NCBI GenBank assembly: GCA_001598975.1
Contig: BBXU01000601.1
Coordinates: 1-48,905, forward strand
Reading direction: 5' to 3'
Source: Parachlorella kessleri
Taxonomy: Eukaryota > Chlorophyta > Trebouxiophyceae > Chlorellales > Chlorellaceae
DNA length: 48,905 nucleotides
The notes below the pieces were generated by a model. The model searched no databases. It was not told where the DNA came from and saw only the letters and a list, made by a program, of their open reading frames with translations. A program made the position numbers and the translations under genes. Below are positions 19,575-31,019 of this stretch, piece after piece (within the stretch, counting starts at the first letter, position 1; each line of letters begins with the position of its first letter).

Positions 19575-21391
19575 CCAGGAGGTGCCGAGGCTGGGCTGGG
19601 TGACTTTGCTGAGGCGGCGCCTGCGCCTGCGCCCGTTTCGGAGCCCCTGCCCGAGAACGGCTTCACCGACGACTTCTTGGTGAGTCACATGCACCTGCCT
19701 GCTGCTGGTCTGCCAGGGTGTTGCCAGGGTGGCAAGTTACACCTGCCCAAGCTGTGCACTGTTTGTGTGGTGCCACATGGTGCGCAGTCCCAGACCCTAC
19801 TCCGGGATGTCCTATAGTTGTCGATAACAAACACCAACTAGACCCGGTCGGGTCCTGAGTTGGGTAACGTGCCTACCGGCTATACTCTTAAACCGAATGG
19901 TGTCTCCCTGCTCTTGTTAGCCGACTGTGCCCTCGGTGAGCACCATGGCGGCTTCTCACTATACCAATGTGCCTGCAAGTGCATTTCCCCAGGCCGAGCC
20001 GGGCATGCACCCCGAGGGCACGGTGGCCAGCGGCATGCTGGAGCCGGCGCAGACGGGCGAGCACCCGCGCGTGTCAGCGGCGCGCCAGAAGCTGCAGCAG
20101 CGGCTATCGGAGCAATCGCAGTGAGTGCCGCCTGGTGGTACTTCAGGGTTGCCCAGGTTTAAGCACCGTTCGATATTTTTGGACACGCTGTTTTCCGCGC
20201 ACACCGGCGCTGTAGGGTCCAGAGGGGCAGTGCTACTGGCTGCAGAACAACGTTTGGAGGTAGGGATGAAGGGAGCTGGAGTCCATAGAGTGGATTTGTG
20301 GCGCCTCTGGCATGGCTGTGGGTGCTTACTGGCCAGTACCGACCTCAGCCTCGGCTTTTTGTTGCATGGCATGGTGTGAAGGGGAGCAGGCTTGTATAGC
20401 TGGAGGCGATCGAGGGCCGCCCCGTGGGTGCTGTGTGGTGCAGGTATGAGGCGGAGCAGAAGGGCGAGATTGTGCAGACTGCCGGCAAATATCTAGAGTC
20501 CTTCTATGAGGTGCGCCCAGGAGCCCCTCAGATGGCTTGTCAGCGGCCTACCAGCCCAGCTTACCGACATGTGTTCCTTATGGAAGCTAGAGGGTTTCCT
20601 GCAAGCATCCAGCATGTGCAGCACGAGTGGTCGATTCTCTGATCAGAATCACCAGCTGTGCAGGTTCACTTTTGTGCTCCATGCTGTGTGCTACGCCCAC
20701 GCTCTGCCTGAATCTTTCTTTCTTCCCTTGGTAGACTGTATTGGCTCTGTCTGCCCCTGCAGAAGCGCAACCAGGCGCGTGACGAGCGCATCAAGGCCAC
20801 CAGGGAGCAGCTGGAGGGCAGGGGTGAGTCATCAGTTGGCAGCAGTGAGTCGTGCACGCTCCTACCCCTGGCGCTCTGTGTGTGCTCGTCACAAGGCAGC
20901 CATTGTCGGCTAAGCCATCTGTGATGTCTGGTATGTGCGCACCATCATGCAGGGAGGGGAGAGCGTGCTCCCGAGGGTTCCAACGAGTGGGAGCGCATCT
21001 CCTCAATCATCGACTTCAACTTCACGCGGCCCAACGGCACAGGTGGGCCGATGGGCTGGCTGGCTGGGCGGTTCAGTGCTAGTGTCCTGGCATGCCGTTG
21101 CTGATTAGGTGGCAGCAGGGAGTGTGATCGGGGGCAGGGTAGCTGTGCATGCCGTCCTGTGCGAGGGGAGGCACTTTAGCGTGGTTGGAGGCGTACGAAC
21201 CAGCAAGGGCCACCATTAGCTGCAAGACGGGAGGAAGGTGCTGTCTGTTTATATAAACTTAGTGTCAAAACATGGAGGGGTCTGGCCGCTCAAGTAACTG
21301 CTACTGCCGCTGTGCTGCCGCAGACCTGTCGCGCTTCAAGTCGGTGCTCTTTGCCTGCAAGGCCAAGGGCTCCGTTCCCGCTATGGCGTGA
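19575..21391 (+). CDS. CLC: Clathrin light chain (separate gene or C-terminal part of RP2 fusion)
   Basis: Light chain that binds the clathrin heavy chain hub on coated vesicles. Exons: 19575-19679, 19921-20120, 20444-20510, 20763-20823, 20953-21042, 21324-21391 (TGA). The N-terminus is low-complexity and acidic (GDFAEAAPAPAPVSEPLPEN, then GFTDDFL). A helical heavy-chain-binding segment follows (KYLESFYE/KRNQARDERIKAT). The C-terminus NEWERISSIIDFNF...GTDLSRFKSVLFACK matches the conserved light-chain end (DFN...DLSRMRxIL). No ATG precedes the first exon in frame within that exon. Its acceptor is phase 0 and accepts the RP2-like exon 6 exactly, giving 378 residues for the joined protein. A possible separate start is ATG 19409, an exon of 28 codons ending at TTT/gtaagg, also phase 0, but it encodes nothing light-chain-like. 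Confidence 0.82.
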
Positions 21392-22324
21392 CGCGCTGGG
21401 CAGCATGGCACATGCCTTTGGCAGCCACTGGGCAGCAGCAGTTGGGAGCAATTGTCTGCACTGGACCTTGAAATGGAATGCCTGCTTATGCACGCAGGCT
21501 TGGGCTTGGGGCCACCCTTCCCAAAGACAAGAGCACGTGCTGCTCTGGCCTGGTGCTTTGACTGCAGCCTGTTATCTGTGGCGGGAGTTGCGTGCCACTG
21601 GAGACCAAACCAGACACGTGCTGTATGGTGACAAACTATTTTGTTTCACATCGTCTGTCCAATGGACACCTGTGATCAGGTGTCACCCTGACGTAATTGC
21701 AGAGACGATCGTGATGTGACTGATTTACTCACGCTGACCTTCGCAATTGGGCAGTTGGATCGAGAAAAGCTAAAACTAGCACACGCCAGTGAGAATCGAG
21801 CAGGGGAGCCAGTATGACGGTGCTGCCATGTGAACATGTCCGCTGAAGCGATCTATGAGCCAGTCTGCTAGACGGCGGTCCCTCGCAACGCTTAGCCAAG
21901 CATACATGGCAGTCATCCATTCCTCGATGACCTTGTCAAAGCTCACGCCAAAGTCCCGCTCTGTTCAAATTGTTGCGCCCGATACAGAATGCGAGCAAGC
22001 AAGAGCTCGGAATTGTGATGTATGAGCAAGTAACCAATTCGGGATGCATCGCCAGTCTGTCTTTAATACCAGACTAGCCTCAGCACCAACGCTGACCTTG
22101 CCGCACTGATGCACTCTGCTCCGACAGAGCGTTGATTACCCTTCGACCTGCTGCTGCAATAGTGACCCCAGACAGACTGCAGCAAGGTAGTTGGCACCGT
22201 CCTGCAGCTGTGCAAAGCCCTACCATCACCAAGCCTGGAAGGCTGTGACTAGGCGCCAACAGCACCTTGACAAGGTTCAGTTATTCTCACGCTTTCTGCC
22301 TCTCTGCCGCTGATGCCCTTGTAG
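21392..22324. other. Intergenic region and unresolved 5' end of the SUVH gene
   Basis: The first SUVH exon recognised (22325) starts after an acceptor and needs one base from an upstream exon, so a start exon must lie to the left. An open frame from ATG 21858 to 22023 could be that exon, but no convincing phase-1 donor was seen in it. Nothing else was recognised. Confidence 0.4.
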
Positions 22325-25300
22325 TTACGCTGGACCCTCTGGCCGTCCGGCGCAGAGGGCCCAAAGGGCCTGCACGCTGGGAGCAGTATGTGGGGCGGCA
22401 GGTTGAGAAGTACTTTGACGACCCTGCCACCGGCGGTATGCGGCCCTACTCTGGGGAGGTGCTGAGCGTCAGGGTGGATGGCAGGGCGCCCCTGTGAGTG
22501 TTGCACGCAATTGGCCAGACTGCACTCCACAGCCACGGTTGAAGCTGGCTGCAACTGGGGGCAGCTCTGCCTGGTCCGTGCCCGCTGTTGGGGTGGTACA
22601 AGAGAGTGAGTTCCTCTTACCTTGCACACCAGGACAGCGCTTCACAGCAACACAACCGGAGGGTGGACTCTCATACTGCTGCTGCTGCTGCTGCTGCTGC
22701 TAGTCCTGCTCTGTTCACATTCATCAAGCCCATCGACCGGCTTGTCCCTGCTCGTCACAGGTTTCACATTAAGTATGAAGACAGCGATGATGAGGAAGTA
22801 GGCCTGCCAGAGTTCACACAGATAGCACTCGACCCAGATGCCCAAGACCCCCAGCCGCCGCCACAGCAGCAGGGGACGCATAAGCGGCAGGCAGAGTCGG
22901 ATGGGCCGGGAGCGCAGAAGCAGCACGCTGGCGCCAAGAAAGCGCGGCACCCTGACCAACTGCGGCAGCAGCTGAGGGAGCAGCAGCATGCACAGCGGTC
23001 AATTCGCGTAGCGCTCTCTTGCCCGCTAGCAGCCAAGAGCCAGCAGCCGGGTGGCAGAGCTGCAGTGGCTGCCGCGGACCAGTTACAGCCCTTGTCAAGT
23101 GGCCCCCCAAGGCGCCGTGGGGCCTCCCTTGGGCCATCAGCAGACAGCACCAGCTCAGACGTCAGTCAGGGCAGCGAGGCATCAGATGAAAGCAGCAGTA
23201 CGCTTACTACAACAGGGGCGCATGCAGAGGCTGAAAGAGGTAGCAGCGCGGAGGCCGCTGCACAGGCAGCGCAGGGCAGGTTGGCCAGCAGTGGCAAGGT
23301 GATGAAGCAGAGCAAGCCAGGGAGCAAAGCTCGCGAAGCAGGCACAGCCGCCGGCGGGAAGGCGGCAGCAGCCACCCTCCAAGCTGGCGGCAGCAGCCGT
23401 GCTCGGAGCAGGGCCCCAGCAGCATCCAAGCAGCCTGCTGGGCAGTCAGCTGGGGAGAAGGTTCGGGTGGTCCAGGGAGCAAGCAGCAAGGCTGCTGAGA
23501 AGGCTGCAGGCACGGTTAAATCCCTGCCAGCGTTGAAGTTGGTACCGGAGTTGAGGGAGCATGAGAGGCGGGAGTACGCGCCAGGTAGGCGTGTGGCGCA
23601 GAAATCGAGAGTTCTCTGTCAGTGGATGACCATGTTTTGCGACCGGTCGTGGCGCACAGCCGCCCCCAGCCCCTATACCTGATGTCCAGTTGATGTCGGT
23701 GTTTCCACCATACACAAGGGACCCACATGGGGGCTGGGTTCCATTTGGATATAAGCACATGGGCAAGGGCGCCGCTAGACACGGGCGGCCCTTCCCACCT
23801 CACAGCCCATCGCTCACAACTCATTGCCAACCCCAATAACCCCGCTGCCGGCTTCCCTACACTGTCACTTGCCCGCTCCTTTTAAACTGCCACAGCCACC
23901 TCTACCCACCTGCCTCCTACCTTGTGGCAGGCACGGAGCCCTGGCGGTTGCTGCCTGGCATCACCGCCCCGGTCCGCTTGGAGCCGGACCTGTCCCACGA
24001 AGCCCGCAAGGCGCTGGCTGCCTGCCGGGAGGCATACTACCGGCGCTTCCGCAAGGTGCGTGGCACATGTCAGGGGGCTGGCACCCTTGAAGACCGGGGG
24101 AATCCCACCACTAACAACCAATGTGTGCAGTGTGTGTGTGGGGGGGGTGTCCCAGGGCACCTGGTGTGCTCACATGGGTGTCGGTGTGCGTGGTGGTAGC
24201 GGTGTGGGTGGGTAGGTGCGTATGTGTTGGGGGGCCTCTACAGGTAGGATGCCAAGCGCCTCAGCGGCATGGGCGCAGTTGCTAATGAAGGCCCTGCCCA
24301 CATGCAGGCAGAGGTAGAGGAGGAGGAGCGGGTCGCTGCTGAGCTGGCTCGGAGAGAGAAGGAGAACACCAAGGCCAGCCAGGGCACTCTGGCAGCCAAG
24401 CAAGGCAGGGCCAAAGGCAAGACCCAGCCTGGGGCTCATGGTGGGGAGGAGAAGTCCCTGTCTCGCAGACCGGACAGGTGGGGTATGTATGCAGGGTCTT
24501 GGGGCGTGGTTGCTGTGGAGGGGTAGCAGTGGCCTGAAATTCATGCATGGCTCAACATACTAGTTTGCCTTGGAGGCTGGCGGGGCTGCCTGACAGCTGC
24601 CTGGGCCATGCCTAACACAGCGCAGCAGGGCCGGTCCAGCAATCTCTTGCATGCGTGCACGCATGCATGGAAGCAGGCAAATGGGTCATAGAAGGGCAGG
24701 TGGCTTACCAGGTCAAGCAGCCACCCCAGCTTAGCTGCGGTAGGTCGTCTTGCCCAAAGAATGCGCCCCATGTGTGGACTTCACAGCTTGACGCAGCAGA
24801 CTGCGCCCCCGGCTGCAGGGTGACCGAGTCCTGGATGAAGTCCCAAAAGCATGCCATCAACCAGGAGAAGCTGGTGGGCTTTGTGCCTGGCATTGCGGTC
24901 AATGACGGGTGGGTCCAGTGAGGTTAGGCTTTGCTGGCACCCCTGCGAATGGCGGATCTACTTGCGCTAGGCTGGGTATTCCCACACCTGGCGATACAGG
25001 CAGGCCCCCTCCCTGCTGATTTCACCATAGAGCCGGTGAGCCTCAGGGTATGCCACTCCTGGCGATACTCATCCCATCAGTGATGTCCAGCGGGCTGCTT
25101 GCAGGTTTTACAGCCGGAGCGAGCTGAGCGTGGTGGGCATGCATGCTCCCCCGCTAGCAGGCATCTACTATGCGGGAGCTGGCCAGGGCGGCAAGGGGGT
25201 TCCCCCAGTATGTGGAGTGTCTGCCATACGTGGGATTGCACGGGATTGCAAGGGACAGCTTGTGACCTGGGGTGATCTTGGACCGGACTGCACCTACAAC

Positions 25301-28300
25301 TGCCTAGTGGGGTTTGCTCACCCAAGCTTCCAGGCTATAAGCGACGAGCAGACATGCCAAAGTGCTGGTTGTTTGTGGCAGTATGTGGAGCACCCACCCA
25401 ACAAACCAATGTCAACAGCACAGCACTCGGCTTCGGTCATGGCTATATGCAAGTAGCTGCAAACATGGCCGCTGGTGGGTGCTCAAAGAAACCTCTCTGC
25501 ACCACAGGCAGTAGTGGGTCGTGGCACCTGTTTGCTGTGTGCCACTCATTACACCACAGTCCCACATGCCCCGCAGTTTGCCGTGAGCGTGGTGGCTGCT
25601 GGGTGCTACGAGGATGACGGCGACCATGGGGAGGAGATGGTATACACAGGTCAGGCATGGAGCAGTGGGCCACCTGGTTGTGGAGGTGTATGAAGCTGAG
25701 CCTCTGGCCAACATTAACAGATTCTCCAGTTGCTGTCCCCAATGGTTCAAGCAAGCCTCGCCCAAGTGGGATCAAACTCCTGGAGGCTGCCGCCTGCACG
25801 TTGGGTAGCAGTATGTGTCTCTGAGTACTTACGTGGCGGTGCAGGGGAGGGTGGCCTAGTCCTACTGGGCAGACTGAGCTAGTTCATGTTGAAGCAGGCA
25901 GAACCGTGACTCCTTCCAAGGTCAGGTTCTAAAGATTCCATCGTCTCCTTCACTGCATGCCCCTACCTGACAAACCAACCTACAGACTAGGGCGGCAACG
26001 GCCTGCTGGGCTTCTGCCTGGTGTTACCAAGGCATGGTAACAACAGATCGGAATCCGTTGAAGCTCCTTTCCTTGACTTGCCTTGCAGGCGAGGGCGGCA
26101 ACAACCTGCTGGGCGACAAGAAGCAGATAGCCGACCAGAAGATGGTGCGAGGCAACCTGGCCCTGGTGGGCAACATACTGGTGAGCGGGCCCAGCCTGAA
26201 TACAACATAGGGGTTCATGTCTTCATGTCAGTTTTGCCTGCATGCCGGTACCTACGGCACTGCTCTCTCGGCTGCTGTTGTGGGAAGTGCCACTTGGTAA
26301 TATGCTTGGCATGGCAGGCCTAACCCTGTGTGTGCTACAAGCTGACCTACCTGGCAGCATTGCTTCCTGTTCCTCCCTAATGGCTTTTGCATCATTGCAC
26401 AGCTCATGCAGCCGATGTACATGGAAAGCTCGGAGTGACGACCACAACGTCCATGCCTCCATGCAACTCCCTTGTGCCCTACTGTCCAACATCTATTTGC
26501 CAATGCTTACCTTCTCACCTCCCGCTTGCCCCCTCGTTCCATGTGCCCTTCCCAGCTGGGCCTCCCGGTGCGTGTGGTGCGAAAGAACGCCGACCCCAAG
26601 GCTCCCTACGGCTGCGTGCTGGTCTTTGATGGGCTGTACGATGTGGTGAGTGGTGGGCAGGGTGGCGCCACTGTAAGCGGGTGGCTGTGCGGTCTGTTGG
26701 GAGCCGGCGCTTGAGGGTTGGACCACAGGTACTGGCCAGCCTGGCATTTCTGAGGCGGAGGTGGTTTTCTGACCTGGGCAGGTCATTATAGCAGTACGCC
26801 CCGGCTAGGAGCCGTTGAATCTGCGGGGGGTGAAGTGCACCGTAGACTCCCGCTGTCATGAAGTGTGTTCCAGATCTTCGCCTGGCGGACGCGAAGACAC
26901 CTGGCAGTTGCTAGTGGCAGGCATATTGGCTGGCCCCGTTTCCGGCAGGGACTTGCAGGAGCAGGAGCAGTGCCAGGGGTCGGTACACGCTGCTAGAGTT
27001 GAGGAAACAAAACCAACAAGGAAAGTTGCTCCCCCACAGGTGGAGTACTGGTCAGAGAAGGGGAAGGCGGGCAACCTGATATACCGCTACCGCCTAACTC
27101 GGCGTCCCGGCCAGGGAGCCCTCCTGTCACAGGCAAGCAAGGCATTCCCAGCAGCCGCGGCTGCTCCTGCCGCTGCTGCTTGCTGCGGCGCAGCGGCCGT
27201 AGCCAGGCTCCAGCTGGGGAATGAGCACGTGGCATGCCCGAGCCTCGGCGTAACTACAATGTTTCCCCTGTTCTAATGACCCCAGGTGCGCCAGTGCTGC
27301 GCCGGCGGCGTTTGCGCCACTGAATGACAGGTACCTATCGCTGTTGCGCCCTCGTCTCGCCCTCATGCTGCGATGCTGCTGCTGCTGCTGCCGCAGAAGG
27401 TGTCGTTTGGTGGCATCAGCGCCCCCAAGGAGACTACCGCCCTCAACCGGCCGGGGGTGCTAGACACAGACATCTCAGGTAGGACAGGCAGCTGCTGCAC
27501 GCTTGCTGCCTCGTTTAGGTTGGACTTCGAATTCAGGACATGTTTTTTGGGAGGTTGGGCTGGACTGGATGGTCGTTCCTGCTGATATGTTGCTCAAGGA
27601 AGCGCCTGAAGGAACTGCAGGTGTCAGTATGCTTCCCAGGGCTGCCTTGGCATGCACTCCTTGCCCAGTCGCTCTGCCTCCCTCTTAGGTTGCACGGTAA
27701 CAAGGCCCCCTGAGAACCCCAATGCACAGGTGGGGTGGAGCGCATGCCCATCTGGGCTGTCAACCAGACAGACGACGGGGAGCTGCCGCCCTGCAGCCAC
27801 CTGGATCGGATCCCCTCGGCATCCCAGCTGATCCACGCGCACCTGGGCCTCACCGCCGAGCGCCTGTGAGTGAGTCGGATAGCACCACCACTGTCCTTGG
27901 TGGGTGCGGGGTGCAATTCAGCTCAGTGAAAATTGCACCAAGCAGGGAAGGCACACTTTCAGCCTGCAGGCAGCTGAACTATACACCATTGCTGCACATG
28001 GTATTCTTAAAGGCACAACAAATGGAGTGACTGCCGGCCACAATGGCTGCGGCTGTTCGGCCCGCCCTGGGATCCTCACTATATCACCCCACCGTCCGAT
28101 GCCGCAGGGAGCAGCTGCGGCAGCAGGGGTGGCAACCCCGGGTGGAGTATGTTGGCGGCTATGTGCTTGCGGAAGGGGTGCCGCGGCCACAGCCCCCGGT
28201 GTTGCCGCCTGAGTTTGAGGGGCGACCCCATGACTACCTCAAGCAGCTTAACCACGGCTCGCTGCCTTACCACCAGAGTGAGTCATACACCCACCAGAGT

Positions 28301-31019
28301 GAGTAAGCGGCAGAACAGTGCAAGGGCTGGACCAGCGCAAGGACCAGAGGATTGCCCTGGGCCATGCTGGAGGGGGCCATACAGGGTCTGCAGGCAGCTG
28401 CCATGGCATGGCTGCCCTCTGTCATGATGAAGTGGCAGGCGCGTAATTCAGGTATAAAGGGCGGGCACTTTGACTGTGTCATCAAGCGCCCTGTTCGCGT
28501 CTAGCCCCGCCACTGTGCTAGGGAGCGCGGTCGTACACACCACAGCTCCAACAGGTACTCTCTGTACATTGAGATTTAACTGAGCAGATTGCAGTGTTGC
28601 AACCTGATGCAACAGAGCAAGGAGTAACCGGCGCACAATGTGGGTTTGTGCAGGCAAGCCAGGGCGCCCCCCTTACCTGGTCTGCGCCAAGCCGGTGGTC
28701 TATGAGTGCGGGCCCTGGTGCAAGTGCCCGCTGGGGACCGAGTGCCCGCAGGTGGGCCTGTGGGTTGCACTTGTCGTTCCCATTTGTCCAATATGTTCTT
28801 ATGAGCGGGTGCTGTTGCACTTGTATGTCATTCATTTTCTTGAGGGCACCATGTTCTGCCTGGGTGGGGGTATGCGTGCCGTGGTAGACGTGCCCGCCTA
28901 GGGTTGACTGCCCTCAGGTGGGTCGACCTTCCCCAAACCGTGGTGCGTGTCAAGTGACTGGCAAGTAGACAGTGTGTTTTAACCAGCGCGTGACTTTGGT
29001 GCCTGCTATGTGCCTACCAGCCCAGAGATCTCATCAGTGCCCGTCGCTGCGCTCTTGTCTGTGCATGGGCAGGCTGCCAGCCAGCGGGGGCTGCACTACC
29101 GGCTGGAGCTCTTCCGCAAGGCTGACGGCACCGGCTGGGCAGTGCGCAACCTGGTAAGGAGAGGCCCCACGCGACCTGATTAAACAACATGGCCCTCTTT
29201 GTGGGTGACACGTATCGCCCGCTGCCGGCCAGCTGCCCTTTCCCCCTAAACCCCAGCTTGTCCTCCACAGTTTCATTCTCCCCATGCGGTTTCACACCAC
29301 CCTACCGTGGCTAGTCGATTACAGTCGGCTGTTCCCTGGCTGCTGCTGCTGCTGCCGCCCACCCCTTCAGGCCTTGCGTGTGCCCCACCTCCCTCTGTTG
29401 CCCTTGTGTGCGTCCCTTACAGGACATGATCCCCCAGTGGAGCTTCATCTGCATGTACTATGGGGAAGTGTTCCCCGCTGAGGAGTACGAGCACATGATG
29501 ACACAGGCAGGTGGCAGGGGTGGCGGGCGTGCTTGCTTCTTGCGTACCCTTGGCAAGGGTTCCTCATGAAGGGATGGCACAGCACACTGGAAACTATGCT
29601 CGGCAGCAGACAGAGGGGCTAGAGACTGATGTCAGGTCATTAGGAGTGAAATCGAGGGCCACTTGGCCACTAACAGTGTGGCCTGGCAAGCACGGCTTTG
29701 CTGGGGTCCAGGCATGCTGCCTCGGCGCACCAATTGCCAATCAGCTGGCCACACGCCAGATCAGGCTGCATGCTGCTGTTGCGAGACCTCTGTCTTCAGG
29801 GTTTCAGCGGCTTTGTATCACACTGAGCAGACACTGGAGTCGATGATGCTGCTGGTGCAAGGCTGTGACAGCGCCCTTTGCACGGAGCGCACATGGGTAT
29901 CTTCTCTCTGTTCAGGGCTATGACGGCTCCTACTGCACAGACCTGGTGCCTAGGCCGGACGTGGACTGGAATGGGGACACCGTCGAGGATCCGGGCAGGT
30001 GGGTGGCAAAGGATTTGTAGGCAAGGGAGTCAGTAGCCACACGCTCTGGCGCATGGCCTGCATCCTCTGATGCGGGTGCATTTGCTCAGTGTTGTTGTGC
30101 TTGGAAGCTCACAGGTGATACTGCATATCTGCCAACTATCATTGTCCTCCCCCCCCCCCACCCACCCCACTCCACCCCACCCCACCCACCCACCCACCAC
30201 TTCACCCCAGACACAAATACACCATCCCCGCCCACTTCCACTCAACCACCGCAAGAGCTTCACCTCCTGTCACTGCACCCTACCCACGCTCCCTGGTCCC
30301 ATCCCCTGCCTGCAGGTCCCAGCAGCCGCCACACGCCCGCTTTGTGGTGTGCGGTCTGCGCAAGCGCAACGTGGGGGCATTCCTCAACCACAGCTGCGAC
30401 CCCAACGTCTTTGTGCAGGTGAGTGGGCTCGGCATGGATGGCTGGCAGGTGGCTGGCTGCTGCGTGGGGGTGGGTGGCTGGGGGGTTCCCAAGGGGGGTT
30501 GGTGAGGGCTGGTGGGCCACAAGCCCTTGAAAAGAGGTGATGCTTCTGTAGTCCACTGTGTGCCTCCCTGCCTGGTGGGCTTCCAAGTCCAGTGCCACAC
30601 TCTGCTTGGCTACAAGAACCACTCGGCAGTCCCACGCCTAGCCTGACCCATGCTCAGGCTCCAGCCGGCGCACCTCCCCCCACTGCCTACCCACCCTACC
30701 CGGCCTACATGCTCTTGCGTATCCCTGCCTATCCCGCCCAGCCCTGCTGCCCCCTCATCCCTGCCCGCCTGCTGCTGCCCTGCAGCCAGTCCTGTCGGAG
30801 CACCATGACGCCAGCATGCCCGGCATCGCCATGTTTGCCGCCAAGGACATCATGCCCCTCACCGAGTTGGCCTGGGACTACGGCACCAGCTATGTGCTGC
30901 ACCAGCTGGAAGGCAGATGTAAGTGCGGGGCGCAGGACTGTATTGCCCAGACTCTGCAGCAGCAAGGGCCGACACAGGCGCAGCAGCATGTGTATGGCAG
31001 CATGGTTCGGAAGGAGTAG
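22325..31019 (+). CDS. SUVH: SUVH-type histone-lysine methyltransferase (Tudor-like, SRA, pre-SET, SET, post-SET)
   Basis: Nuclear protein predicted to bind methylated DNA and methylate histone H3K9. Exons: 22325-22493, 22761-23584, 23931-24055, 24308-24477, 24819-24908, 25105-25207, 25577-25649, 26089-26180, 26556-26645, 27040-27132, 27397-27478, 27730-27865, 28108-28277, 28654-28751, 29073-29153, 29423-29506, 29916-29998, 30316-30418, 30786-31019. About 966 residues; the start exon is unresolved. Order: Tudor-like WEQYVGRQVEKYF...FHIKYEDSDDEEV; a long low-complexity linker; SRA (YSRSELSVVGMHAPPLAGI, GCYEDDGDHGEEMVYTG, DQKMVRGNLAL, VEYWSEKGKAGNLIYRY); pre-SET (YECGPWCKCP); SET (GWAVRNL, GAFLNHSCDPN, ELAWDYG); post-SET CKCGAQDC. 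The first Cys cluster of pre-SET is missing: YLKQLNHGSLPY replaces the usual C-x-C-x3-NGG-x2-PY. Introns starting at 27133 and 29507 have GC donors. Confidence 0.9.
22676..22701 (+). repeat. (CTG)n trinucleotide repeat in SUVH intron
   Basis: About eight uninterrupted CTG units in the intron between the first two recognised SUVH exons. Non-coding in the gene model. Confidence 0.85.
25990..26114. repeat. Duplicated exon start in SUVH intron (103-bp period)
   Basis: gggcggcaacggcctgctgg at 25990 copies gggcggcaacaacctgctgg at 26093, the start of the SRA exon that encodes GEGGNNLLGD (20 of 22 bases match over the unit). The upstream copy follows an acceptor-like tacag but would run into a stop (TAG), so it is not used. 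Confidence 0.7.
28271..28304 (+). repeat. Tandem duplicated 5' splice site in SUVH
   Basis: caccagagtgagt occurs at 28271-28283 and 28292-28304, 21 bases apart. Each copy is a complete donor (CACCAGA/gtgagt). Using the second adds seven codons (SESYTHQ) without changing frame. The first is used in the model. Confidence 0.85.
30144..30202 (+). repeat. C-rich (CCCA/CCAC)n tract in SUVH intron
   Basis: Runs of C with regular A interruptions, such as cccaccccactccacccc. They form a long polypyrimidine-like stretch upstream of the acceptor at 30315. Low complexity; the G-rich complement could form G-quadruplex structures. Confidence 0.85.

Noticed and set aside
21858..22023. 56-codon frame as the SUVH first exon
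   Set aside because: Position is suitable, but no good phase-1 donor was found and the peptide has no nuclear or family feature. Left unresolved and not called.
22676..22701. (CTG)n tract as a short CRISPR-like or satellite array
   Set aside because: A simple trinucleotide repeat with no spacers. No CRISPR array was seen anywhere, as expected for a eukaryotic nucleus.
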